Of a stretch of DNA of 64,000 nucleotides, positions 8,812-16,821 are shown piece after piece. The stretch spans positions 148,241 to 212,240 of the forward strand of contig JAUIFF010000015.1 in NCBI GenBank assembly GCA_030429545.1, written 5' to 3'. Within the stretch, counting starts at the first letter, position 1. Every line of letters starts with the position of its first letter. The DNA comes from Polyangia bacterium (GTDB lineage Bacteria; Myxococcota_A; Polyangia; Nannocystales; Nannocystaceae). The translations under genes and the position numbers were made by a program. The notes below the pieces were generated by a model, which saw only the letters and a program-made list of their open reading frames with translations, searched no databases and was not told where the DNA came from.

Positions 8812-9345
8812 GGCAACCCAGTCGGCAAAGTTCTCCATGTAGCTCGCAAGTCGCCGGCGGGTGGCCTCGTCGGTCAGTACTCCGTTTTCAAACAGCTTGG
8901 CAGCACTTGGTAGCAGCAGCTCCGGCCACGGGAATACTTGGGCAGCCATTCCCAGCAAAATTGCCTTGGTGTGTTGCTGGCCCCGGGCACCCCCGACAAA
9001 ACTCGCCGCGGCCGACATCACGCCGGTCGGTTTGTTGCGGAACACCGATTGGTAGGCGGGACGACTCGCCCAGTCGAGGGCATTTTTGAGGACGCCGGGG
9101 AGGCTGTAGTTGTACTCGGGGACAGCCAGCAACAGGCCATCCGCAGCCGCAATCGCCTCGTTGAGACGAACGACGCCCTCGGGCTTGTCGGCGATGTCCC
9201 CATTGTACAGCGGAACATCGCTATAGTCGTGAATCGACAGTCGCACATGTTCGGGGGCGAGTTGACCGGCAGCCTGCAACAACGCCGTGTTGAAGCTCGA
9301 CTTCCGTAGTGAACCAGAGATTGCGAGGATCTGCATTTCCTTCAT
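8800..9345 (-). CDS. NADPH-dependent FMN reductase
   Basis: A 181-residue flavodoxin-like protein of the usual length. N-terminal GSLRKSSFNTALL binds the FMN phosphate, PEYNYSLPGVLKNALDW is the family signature near residues 78-95, and a Gly-rich loop near 115-122 follows. It reduces FMN or a quinone with NADPH in the cytosol. The gene lies 27 bp downstream of a pirin gene on the same strand, and both face a LysR regulator. This resembles known electrophile- or quinone-response pairs. Confidence 0.9.
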   Translation of the reverse strand: MKEMQILAISGSLRKSSFNTALLQAAGQLAPEHVRLSIHDYSDVPLYNGDIADKPEGVVRLNEAIAAADGLLLAVPEYNYSLPGVLKNALDWASRPAYQSVFRNKPTGVMSAAASFVGGARGQQHTKAILLGMAAQVFPWPELLLPSAAKLFENGVLTDEATRRRLASYMENFADWVAKVK

Positions 9346-9372
9346 GGGAGTGCCTTTCGAGATGGATGGTTG

Positions 9373-10086
9373 CTACGGCAGGTCAAACACGAGGGCTTCG
9401 AGCGTATCGTCGGTCCGTAGTTTGAGCGATGGGTGATTTGTCAGGGCCAGTCCGTCGCCCTCACGCAGTTGATGTTGTGCCACGTCGGCGTGGCCTCGAA
9501 CCACCTGAATCCAGCCACGGGAGCCGCGAAAGTCGATGGTGGCTTGCTCGTCACCAGACAGGAGCACGCGGTAGATATCGACATCTTGACCAATACGCAG
9601 GCTTCCCGCACGGGCGTCGGGGCTGGCCAGTAGCACCACCCCGGGCGCTTGGCCAAAGTCGTGGTCGATGTAACTCGGCGCAGTGCCACGTTTTGCCGGT
9701 ATGACCCACACCTGCAAAAATCGCAAACCCTCCGACTCGCTGCCGTTGAACTCACTGTGCCGGATCCCGCGACCAGCACTCATCAGCTGGACTTGGCCCG
9801 GGCGCAACACACCACCGCCACCGGTGCTGTCGCGGTGGGCAAGCGCCCCGTCGACAACATAGGAGAGAATCTCCATATCGGTGTGTCCGTGGGTAGGAAA
9901 GCCCGCACCTGGAATCACGCGATCGTCGTTGATCACCCGCAGCGGACCGTGCCCCATATGCCGGGGGTCGTGGTAGCTGCCGAAGCTGAATGTATGCTGG
10001 CTTTTAAGCCAGCCCATGTCGACATGCCCACGCGAGTCACTCGGGCGAAGTTGGGTAAGGGGGGTGTTGGTGTCTACGGCTTGCAT
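9373..10086 (-). CDS. Pirin family protein (YhhW-like bicupin)
   Basis: A 237-residue bicupin of typical length. The first cupin shows HTFSFGSYHDP, the metal-binding GFPTHGHTDMEI (two His plus Glu) and SAGRGIRHSE with the third His. Pirins of this type can have quercetin 2,3-dioxygenase activity or act as redox-sensitive regulators; which applies here is not visible. It is the first gene of a two-gene unit with the FMN reductase, divergent from LysR with an 87-bp intergenic region. Confidence 0.9.
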   Translation of the reverse strand: MQAVDTNTPLTQLRPSDSRGHVDMGWLKSQHTFSFGSYHDPRHMGHGPLRVINDDRVIPGAGFPTHGHTDMEILSYVVDGALAHRDSTGGGGVLRPGQVQLMSAGRGIRHSEFNGSESEGLRFLQVWVIPAKRGTAPSYIDHDFGQAPGVVLLASPDARAGSLRIGQDVDIYRVLLSGDEQATIDFRGSRGWIQVVRGHADVAQHQLREGDGLALTNHPSLKLRTDDTLEALVFDLP

Positions 10087-10157
10087 GGCGTTTCCTCCGA
10101 TGCCTTCAACTCTAGAGCTTTATTTTTGAAAGAAAAGATCGATTTTTGCCAGATTAT

Positions 10158-10173
10158 CTTGCATTATTGCAAG
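10158..10173. promoter_or_regulatory. Dyad CTTGCA-N4-TGCAAG, LysR operator candidate
   Basis: Perfect 6-bp arms around TTAT, ending one base before the LysR ATG, in the divergent pirin/LysR intergenic region. The region is AT-rich compared with its surroundings. The position fits autoregulation of LysR and control of the pirin/FMN-reductase pair. Confidence 0.5.
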
Positions 10174-11040
10174 ATGTTGGAACGCTGGGACGACCTCCGA
10201 ATTTTCCTCGCAGTGGCGCGAGCGGGCACACTCGCGGCCGCTGCCGATGTTCTTAAGGTCAACGCGTCGACACTACATCGGCGAATTTCGAGCCTCGAGC
10301 ACAGCTTGGACGTGGTGCTGTTTGACCGGGCGCCCCGCGGGTACGCCCTCACCACGCTCGGCGCGGAGTTGGTTGCCCACGCCGAGGAAGTCGAAGAAGC
10401 TGTGTTCGCGCTTCGCCGCGCAGCTGTGGGGCACGACCGCAGTGCCCGGGGCCACGTGAGTGTGACATTGCCGGGCACGATGGTACCGATTGTCGCCGAG
10501 GCCCTCGCCGGTCTCAGCGAGGTTTGCCCGGATGTACGGCCGGTGTTGATTGCCGACGACCGGCCCCTTTCCCTTGGCGAAGATGCAGACATTGCCCTTC
10601 GAGCAGGTTCGAACCCACCCGAAGCTGCGGTCGGCCGGCGAGTTGCACGAATAGGTTGGGGGCTGTATTGCGTCAAGCGTAGGCGGGTCAAACCCGAAAA
10701 CGGGAGCTGGGCTGTTTACACAGACAACGCAGGCCCAGCAACCGCGATTGCCTGGCGGCAAAGCCAGTACCCCGGGATCGATGTCCATTTTGTCGTCAAC
10801 TCGGTTGGTGCAATGGTAGATGCCCTGAGAGCCGAAGCGGTCGAGTTTGGCATGTTGCCGTGCTACGCCGGGGACCGAACTGCCGCCCTGCGTCGGGTTG
10901 TGGGGCCGATAGCCGAGGCCGAGGTCGACCTGTGGATGTTGATCCACGCCGACTTGCGGCGCAGTGCCAGGGTACGTGCATTGCTCGACTACTTAGGGCC
11001 AAAACTCGAGGGTCTGCGCCCACAATTGGCCGGAGTTTAG
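10174..11040 (+). CDS. LysR-family transcriptional regulator
   Basis: A 288-residue protein. N-terminal winged HTH (DLRIFLAVARAGTLAAAADV, then ASTLHRRISSLE) is characteristic; an effector-binding domain follows. The start is ATG 10174, giving the standard short leader MLERWDD before the HTH; the frame is open upstream but overlaps the divergent pirin gene. It probably controls the neighbouring pirin and FMN reductase genes in response to an electrophile, quinone or similar ligand (inference from gene order). Confidence 0.9.
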   Translation: MLERWDDLRIFLAVARAGTLAAAADVLKVNASTLHRRISSLEHSLDVVLFDRAPRGYALTTLGAELVAHAEEVEEAVFALRRAAVGHDRSARGHVSVTLPGTMVPIVAEALAGLSEVCPDVRPVLIADDRPLSLGEDADIALRAGSNPPEAAVGRRVARIGWGLYCVKRRRVKPENGSWAVYTDNAGPATAIAWRQSQYPGIDVHFVVNSVGAMVDALRAEAVEFGMLPCYAGDRTAALRRVVGPIAEAEVDLWMLIHADLRRSARVRALLDYLGPKLEGLRPQLAGV

Positions 11041-12065
11041 GGGATCCGGGGTCGCCCTTCGAGCACAAGCAATGCCAGTCCCATGACTTCGAGGTGGCCA
11101 TGAAAGTGGGCCATCCGAAAATAGCCCTGGTGCGCCCCGAGGATATCAACCAAGGCCCAAAGCGTGACACCCAGCGAAAGTAGGGCCGCGACCACCAACC
11201 CTGGGCCTCCGAGGTCTGCCCGTAGGCTGTCAACACTCGCGCGAAACGTCTGGGGGGTTGCCCGCAAGCGATCCTCGTCAGGCAGCAGGGTGAGCCACAT
11301 GGCGTAGTGGAGCGACTGGCTAAAACAAAACAGCAGGACCAGGCGCATGCCCCAGGCGGGATCGAGACCAGTAGCGAGTCGCCAGGTCTGTTGCTCGGGT
11401 CCCATTCCCTGCATATACCAATCGAGCCCTCCGGTTGCCCGCGCGACTTCAAGGCCCCAGCCGCTCAGCAAAAAACATGTGCATACAATCAGGAGGAACA
11501 GTGGAATCCAGTGCAAATGGCCGTGACGCCTGCGCCACAGCCACCACAGGACAACTGGCATAAAGTTATGGGAGTGGGCAAACACCAGCTCACCCGTGTA
11601 GCCCAGGCTATCCAAACCGAAGGCACTGGCGACGATTAGTCCAGAAACGACGAGCTTGGGCCCGAGCCGTGAGCGCGCCGCCAGGGCCACGCCAGCGACC
11701 CCGATGAGCCCCCAAAACAAAGGCCCGCCAATGCCCATCCACAGAAGTGTTATCCCGGCCAACAGCCCCATCACTCGTCGCCGATGATAGCCGCTGCGGA
11801 GCACCAGGTAGCGAATGTCGGCAACCACATGTGGCACACCCCAAACCACGGGTCCAAGCACAAGCAGCCAAAAAGGTGCCACCAATGCACCGATAAACGC
11901 AGTTGTGATGACCAGCGAAAATAGCGTTGCAACCCTGAGTTCACGCCTGCGAATCAGCGCTCGCCCAGGGGCTCCAAGCGCCCGAAACCACCGTCGGCGC
12001 AGCCAATCGAGCGATGCAATGACATCGACGAATGGGCGGGGAAGCGGTGGCGCAGACGGTTGCAT
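11037..12065 (-). CDS. Polytopic membrane protein with conserved His clusters
   Basis: A 342-residue protein with about eight hydrophobic segments. His-bearing motifs occur at or near helix ends: GVPHVVADIRYL near residue 77, HSHNFMPVV near 164, LHYAMWL near 252 and FHGHLEVM near 322. The spread of His residues recalls membrane metal enzymes such as Brp/Blh beta-carotene dioxygenases, whose GLPHGAxD motif is similar to the first one here, but this resemblance is weak. The gene overlaps the end of the convergent LysR gene by 4 bp. Function not assigned. Confidence 0.6.
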   Translation of the reverse strand: MQPSAPPLPRPFVDVIASLDWLRRRWFRALGAPGRALIRRRELRVATLFSLVITTAFIGALVAPFWLLVLGPVVWGVPHVVADIRYLVLRSGYHRRRVMGLLAGITLLWMGIGGPLFWGLIGVAGVALAARSRLGPKLVVSGLIVASAFGLDSLGYTGELVFAHSHNFMPVVLWWLWRRRHGHLHWIPLFLLIVCTCFLLSGWGLEVARATGGLDWYMQGMGPEQQTWRLATGLDPAWGMRLVLLFCFSQSLHYAMWLTLLPDEDRLRATPQTFRASVDSLRADLGGPGLVVAALLSLGVTLWALVDILGAHQGYFRMAHFHGHLEVMGLALLVLEGRPRIP

Positions 12066-12093
12066 GTGTGAGTGGAGGCAGATCCGTGGTCGA

Positions 12094-12501
12094 CTATGTC
12101 ACCGTGCGCATCTGGTCTTGGCTGAGGTTGAGGGTAAAATCAATGTAGACCGTGTCCCCGGCCTCCACGGTGGCGACCTGGGTACGTTCGGAGGTGGCGG
12201 CGAGTACCTGTACCGTGTAGGACCCAGGTGGCAGGTTGGTAAATCGATAGATTCCCGCCGGCGTTGTTCGTGTTTCCCGTGTCCCCTCGATACAGCTACA
12301 CTGCAAGATAACCAGTGCCTCATCAAACCGGCCGTAGCGGTCGATCAAGTGTACAACTCCCCGCAATGTTCCGTGCTCACCTCCACCAGGGACATACTCA
12401 ACCCGAACGCCTCCCGGGTGATAGTTATGCCGAAAACTACCGGAGGCACAGGCAATCGCCAATGTGCCGAGTATCAGGGTAGGAAGCATTCGGGGTAGCA
12501 T
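12094..12501 (-). CDS. Small lipoprotein with carboxypeptidase-regulatory-like fold, paralogue 1
   Basis: A 135-residue protein: lipobox LAIAC (Cys 18), then one beta-sandwich of the CarboxypepD_reg/CNA-B type, shown by LRGVVHLID, GIYRFTNLPPGSYTVQV and a final acidic/Thr tail (MRTVT). It is a tandem paralogue of the next gene, sharing the ALVILQCSC / ALVVIQCSC segment. Role unknown; it faces the periplasm from the outer or inner membrane. Confidence 0.75.
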   Translation of the reverse strand: MLPRMLPTLILGTLAIACASGSFRHNYHPGGVRVEYVPGGGEHGTLRGVVHLIDRYGRFDEALVILQCSCIEGTRETRTTPAGIYRFTNLPPGSYTVQVLAATSERTQVATVEAGDTVYIDFTLNLSQDQMRTVT

Positions 12502-12517
12502 GGTGTTTCACTGCCCA

Positions 12518-12997
12518 CTATGTCACGGTATAGCCGCGGTCGAAGTCGAGGGTAAAGTCTGCACGCACTTTGAACCCAGCTTTGACCGTGGCTTGGCGGC
12601 TGATATCGGCCTGGCCCGACAGTACTTGAATGGTGTACTCGCCCGGGGGGAGGTCGGGAAAGTTGTAGATACCATCGAGGTTCGTTTTAACTTCTCGGGC
12701 TTCGGGTAGGCACGAGCACTGAATCACCACAAGCGCACCATCAAACTTCCCCGCGCTGTCTTTGACCCGAATCACTCCCTGGAGCTTGCCGAGCGGACCT
12801 CCGTTGGGGAGTGGCTCCGTTCGCACCGTGGGTGGCTGGTAGCCATCGTCGAACGTACCTGTTGCACAGGCGACAGCAAACAGGCCGACAACAACCGCAG
12901 GTCCGACACGCCTAGCAAATGGGGTGCAAAGTTGGGAGGGCACGCCAGAGTCATTGACCGGCGTCGCAAAGATCTTACACACCCCGATGATTTTCAC
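12518..12997 (-). CDS. Small lipoprotein with carboxypeptidase-regulatory-like fold, paralogue 2
   Basis: Up to 159 residues. Same single-domain beta-sandwich as the neighbouring gene: LQGVIRVKD, GIYNFPDLPPGEYTIQV and a Y-T-V-T end, after lipobox FAVAC. The start is unsure: GTG 12997 gives a 45-residue leader with little export character, and GTG 12943 gives a tighter signal peptide. The 16-bp gap between the paralogues implies cotranscription. Confidence 0.7.
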   Translation of the reverse strand: MKIIGVCKIFATPVNDSGVPSQLCTPFARRVGPAVVVGLFAVACATGTFDDGYQPPTVRTEPLPNGGPLGKLQGVIRVKDSAGKFDGALVVIQCSCLPEAREVKTNLDGIYNFPDLPPGEYTIQVLSGQADISRQATVKAGFKVRADFTLDFDRGYTVT

Positions 12998-13039
12998 CGC
13001 GGGTCAACTTTGAGCAAGCGCCTGGTACGTCAGTCGGGG

Positions 13040-15103
13040 CTACTGGCTGAGGGCATTGACATAATTGAGCGGACCCTCGTGGACACCGTCGGCGATCAGC
13101 CGAATGATGTGGTAGTAGGTGAGGTCGACGTGGCTATCGGCACGCCCAACAATCGTTTCATTTGGCTTGTCCGCATTAAACTTCACGGAAAAACCCGCAC
13201 CTGAGAACATGACTTCATCGCCTCGGCGGATGCAGTTGAACTCGCGCCCAGCGATTCGCGCGAGCACGGTTTCGCTCACAGCTGTCCGCAGAATATAAAA
13301 TCCGTCGTGTTCGGCAAATGTGTGCCAATCCTCGGGCGAGCCAAAAAACCTCGGCTTGATAACATAGGGCCCACCGTCCTCCGGGCAAAACACATCACAG
13401 TTGCCACACTCATTACAAAAGTCGGCAAAGTTACCGATCTGATGTTTCTTGGTGATCTCAATCGGCGTACCAATCTCCCGGGTCCAGCTGCCCTCGGCGT
13501 TGGGAAATAGGCGCTCAACCGGCACGGTTTGCTTGGGTACGCGAAACCGAAAGTTGGCGTCGTTGGGACACACCGGAATGCACTTGTCGCAGGTTAGGCA
13601 GTCAAACAACACGAGCTTTGAGCCGACTTTACGCGGCGGTTTGTTGGTCTGTTCGCGGCGATACCTGGGGTTCTCAGCGAGTTGCGCGAGGTAGTGCTCG
13701 GTGTTTTGTTGCCGGGCAAAGGAGACGGCCTGTCGCCACCAACCTGCGCCGGCGTCGACCTCGGGTGTATGGCCATTGGCCAGTGCGGTGCGAGCCTGCT
13801 CAATAGCCGGGTGTTCGCTCGTTGGGGCATGGCGCTGTGCGTGGTCGAGCGCGCCGCACTGCTGCCCAAACGCCTTCAGTGTATAGGCATCGATTGTCGA
13901 TGCGCCGAGTTTACCCATGCGGCCCGTAAGCTCGCGAAAGTACGTTTGAGCACGGCCATAGCCGCCAGCGCGCAAAAGGTCAGAGCACACCGTGATCGGG
14001 GTGAGGCCCAGGGCGACGGCATCGGCGAAGTTGTGCCGGTCGATCCCAGCGGAAAACGAAATTGGATAGGTGTCGCCAAAGGTTTGGCGAAATTGGCCCA
14101 CGAGATTCATTGCAAGTACATGCAAAGGTTGCCCCGAGAGGTACATTTGCTGCTCTTTTTTGGGGAAAAACTCGCGGTGGTTGTCGACGATCAGGGTGTT
14201 GGAAAACTTGACGCCAAATCCCAACCCGCGGGCTTTTGCTTGCTCACCTAGGCGGCCGACAAAGTCGACGGCCTGGTTCCACTTGGTGTCTTCGACAAAC
14301 GCCTTGTCGGGCACGTGAAGCTCGCTGTAGCCGAGTTGTTCGTTGAGCAACGCGCGCACACGCTGCGGGCCGAGCAGGGTGGGGTTGAGTTTGACGATGC
14401 AGTGGAGACCGACCTCGTCGAGCAAAAACGAGATGATCGACTCGATCTCGTCAGGCGGGCACCCGTGGAAGGTGCTGAGGGTAAGGGTGTCGGACAGCTT
14501 GGTGCGAAAGTCGAGGTCGCGCAGGTGGGCAAACCCATCGGGAATTTGCATACGCAAACGTTCGACAATTGGCGAAGCGTCCATCATGCCGCGGACAAAC
14601 GCCTGCACCCGCTCACTGCGAATCCCGGCGAGGTCGTAGCCCACACTCATGTCGTAGACGGTGTTGGCAAACCCGGGCGCGAGCTGTAGCTCGCCCGAAG
14701 CAACCAGCATATCGATTAGCATCGACGCCTTGACGTACTCCTCGAGCGACTCCTCTAACTTGAGTTCCTGCGACCACTCGACGTTGTAGCCGACGGTTTG
14801 CATGTCGATACAAGGGCGTGGAATGTCGAGCTCGTCGAGGATCTGGACGGTTTTAAGTTCGATCACCCGACAACCCGCGAGCCAGGCCAACACGATATTT
14901 TGGCTCATTTGGCTGTGTGGGCCGGCAGCGGGCCCAAGAGCTGTCGCCGGCCGGTGGCCTTGAAAGTCGACCGCGAGATCGAGCTCGGGATAGCCGAGGA
15001 CAAACTTTCGCTCAGGTAGGTCGAAGATCGAGCGCTGTTCGGCGAGTTCGCGGAACATGCGGGTGATGAGGGCGGCAAAGGGATAGGGGCGCAGGTCAGC
15101 CAT
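13040..15103 (-). CDS. YgfK-like iron-sulfur oxidoreductase (truncated layout)
   Basis: A 687-residue protein. The N-terminal two thirds resemble the dihydroorotate/dihydropyrimidine-dehydrogenase-type barrel of YgfK (putative selenate reductase/glutamate synthase relatives): TALGPAAGPHSQMSQNI, STFHGCPPDEIESI, and the KLNPTLLG strand. Two 4Fe-4S-type clusters follow near residues 505-585: CLTCDKCIPVCP and CNECGNCDVFCPEDGG. E. coli YgfK is about 1030 residues and has an internal FAD/NAD domain; that domain is absent here, so electrons must come from a partner. The start is ATG 15103, with a taggag ribosome site upstream. No obvious partner gene is adjacent. Confidence 0.8.
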   Translation of the reverse strand: MADLRPYPFAALITRMFRELAEQRSIFDLPERKFVLGYPELDLAVDFQGHRPATALGPAAGPHSQMSQNIVLAWLAGCRVIELKTVQILDELDIPRPCIDMQTVGYNVEWSQELKLEESLEEYVKASMLIDMLVASGELQLAPGFANTVYDMSVGYDLAGIRSERVQAFVRGMMDASPIVERLRMQIPDGFAHLRDLDFRTKLSDTLTLSTFHGCPPDEIESIISFLLDEVGLHCIVKLNPTLLGPQRVRALLNEQLGYSELHVPDKAFVEDTKWNQAVDFVGRLGEQAKARGLGFGVKFSNTLIVDNHREFFPKKEQQMYLSGQPLHVLAMNLVGQFRQTFGDTYPISFSAGIDRHNFADAVALGLTPITVCSDLLRAGGYGRAQTYFRELTGRMGKLGASTIDAYTLKAFGQQCGALDHAQRHAPTSEHPAIEQARTALANGHTPEVDAGAGWWRQAVSFARQQNTEHYLAQLAENPRYRREQTNKPPRKVGSKLVLFDCLTCDKCIPVCPNDANFRFRVPKQTVPVERLFPNAEGSWTREIGTPIEITKKHQIGNFADFCNECGNCDVFCPEDGGPYVIKPRFFGSPEDWHTFAEHDGFYILRTAVSETVLARIAGREFNCIRRGDEVMFSGAGFSVKFNADKPNETIVGRADSHVDLTYYHIIRLIADGVHEGPLNYVNALSQ

Positions 15104-15206
15104 ATTCGATGCTCCTACAAGCAGGGCGTCCGCCCGTTATACACCAATCGCGGTGGTGTCGAAGAGATCGGCAAACCTCGGTTGGTCGTGATAGATCGGG
15201 GAGTGC

Positions 15207-16019
15207 ATGGCAAAGCGTGTCGTCGTCATCACCGGAAGTTCCCGCGGAATCGGCCGTGGTCTGGCAGCTGAATTTTTGCGAAGAAACTGCGAGGTCGTGG
15301 TCAGCGGCCGAACCGAGCAAAGCGTGGCAAAGGGCCTCGAAACCCTCCATACGCAGGTGCCAGGTTGCGACCCGCGGGTTCGCGGTGTGGCCTGTGAGGT
15401 CACCGAGCCGAGGCAGGTTCAAAGGCTGTGGGATGCGAGCTGTGAGGCATTCGGCCGGGTCGATATCTGGATCAACAACGCGGGCATTGTCGGCGAGACG
15501 CCGACTGTACCCGTTGTCAAAATGTCGGCGGAAGACCTCCGCAAGATCGTCGACGTCAACCTCACAGGCTCACTTTATGGGTCGAAGGTGGCGCTTGCCG
15601 GGATGCAAGCCCAGGGCAGTGGGCAACTCTACAACTTCGAAGGGTTTGGCAGCAACGGCAAGATGTTTCGCACCGGCCTGACGCCCTATGGTGCCACCAA
15701 AGTTGCGATCCGCTATTTGAGCCGTGCCTTGGCCAAAGAGGTTGCGGATACATCTATTGTGGTCGGTACCATCAACCCGGGTATTGTCGTCACCGACCTG
15801 TTGCTTGCGCCATACCGCGACAAACCCAAGCAGTTTGCCGAGGCGCGCCGCATCTTCAATATCCTTGCCGACCGTGTTGAGGATGTCACGCCGTTTATTG
15901 TCGACGGGGTGATGCGCAAACAACCACACATCGAGTGGCTGCCGGCCTGGAAAGTGATGGGGCGGTTTGCGATGGCACCGTTTCGCAAGCGCGAGCTGTT
16001 TGCCGGGATCGAGTTATGA
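15207..16019 (+). CDS. Short-chain dehydrogenase/reductase
   Basis: A 270-residue SDR: TGSSRGIG at residues 10-17, NNAG near 91, catalytic YGATK near 155. The usual Ser precedes in an atypical LYNFEGFGSNG context, a variant seen in chlorophyll-b-reductase-like SDRs. The start ATG has ggggag 5 bases upstream. The C-terminus runs into the convergent acyltransferase gene by 6 bp. Confidence 0.85.
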   Translation: MAKRVVVITGSSRGIGRGLAAEFLRRNCEVVVSGRTEQSVAKGLETLHTQVPGCDPRVRGVACEVTEPRQVQRLWDASCEAFGRVDIWINNAGIVGETPTVPVVKMSAEDLRKIVDVNLTGSLYGSKVALAGMQAQGSGQLYNFEGFGSNGKMFRTGLTPYGATKVAIRYLSRALAKEVADTSIVVGTINPGIVVTDLLLAPYRDKPKQFAEARRIFNILADRVEDVTPFIVDGVMRKQPHIEWLPAWKVMGRFAMAPFRKRELFAGIEL

Positions 16020-16673
16020 CCCGTGGCCCGAGACAACCTCCGGCCCCTCGTCGCGCAGGCGCACCGGGCAGGTTTTCTCCGGGTGCTTGCCGACCTTGTC
16101 GGCATAAAACGCCCGAAACTTGTCCATGTCGGCTCGGATGTCGCCGGTTGGCATGATCGTGGGGCCAAACCCACCCTTGCGGGTTTTGAAGTCGATGTAT
16201 CCGCAAACAATCGGGACACCCGCCGTGCGGGCAATATGGTAAAATCCCGATTTCCAAAACTCCGTGCGCGAGCGGGTGCCAACCGGGGCAACCACGAGCA
16301 CGAGTTTGTCGTAGTGTTGAAAGGTCTCAGCCATCCTCTCGACCATGTTCTTGCGTTCATGTCGAATCACAGGAATCCCACCGAGGAACCGAAACCACCA
16401 GCCAAACGGGCCCTCAAACAGGGTGTGCTTGCCCATCCAGTTGATTTTGACTTCGTAGACAAACGACATCGCCAGCATCACGGGAAGGTCCCAGTTGCTG
16501 GTGTGCGGGGCCGCGATCAGGACGTATTGCTCGAGCTCTGGTGGCCGGCCGGCGATCTCGAACCGCGTGGCCTTGAGCAAGAAGTTGCCAAAGGCCCGAC
16601 GGGCGCGCTGTTTGAGGCTGGGCTTGGAGCTGGTCACGTCGGGCGCACTGTACACCAAGCGACCGGTTGCCAC
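16014..16673 (-). CDS. PlsC-like acyltransferase
   Basis: A 219-residue protein. HTSNWDLP near residue 57 is a HX4D acyltransferase motif, followed by GGIPVIRHE near 98 and VAPVGTRS near 128, replacing the usual FPEGTRS. It would transfer an acyl group to a lysophospholipid or other lipid at the membrane. It is convergent with, and overlaps, the SDR gene. The VAPVGTRS variant is common in a bacterial subgroup of unclear substrate. Confidence 0.75.
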   Translation of the reverse strand: MATGRLVYSAPDVTSSKPSLKQRARRAFGNFLLKATRFEIAGRPPELEQYVLIAAPHTSNWDLPVMLAMSFVYEVKINWMGKHTLFEGPFGWWFRFLGGIPVIRHERKNMVERMAETFQHYDKLVLVVAPVGTRSRTEFWKSGFYHIARTAGVPIVCGYIDFKTRKGGFGPTIMPTGDIRADMDKFRAFYADKVGKHPEKTCPVRLRDEGPEVVSGHGS

Positions 16674-16821
16674 GCGACCAGGTATCGGTCGCCAGCCCGA
16701 GGGCTCGCGGGAACGATCACATCGTTGGAAGAACCGTCAACACGCGGGAAGGGTGCATCTGCAACCTGGCCGAGGACCGCCGCGACCCGACCAACGGAGG
16801 TGGTATGACTGGGGTCCTGCG

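Noticed and set aside
16495..16821. Upstream extension of the methylase frame
   Set aside because: It overlaps the acyltransferase gene on the other strand and lacks a ribosome site; ATG 16822 gives a normal protein start.
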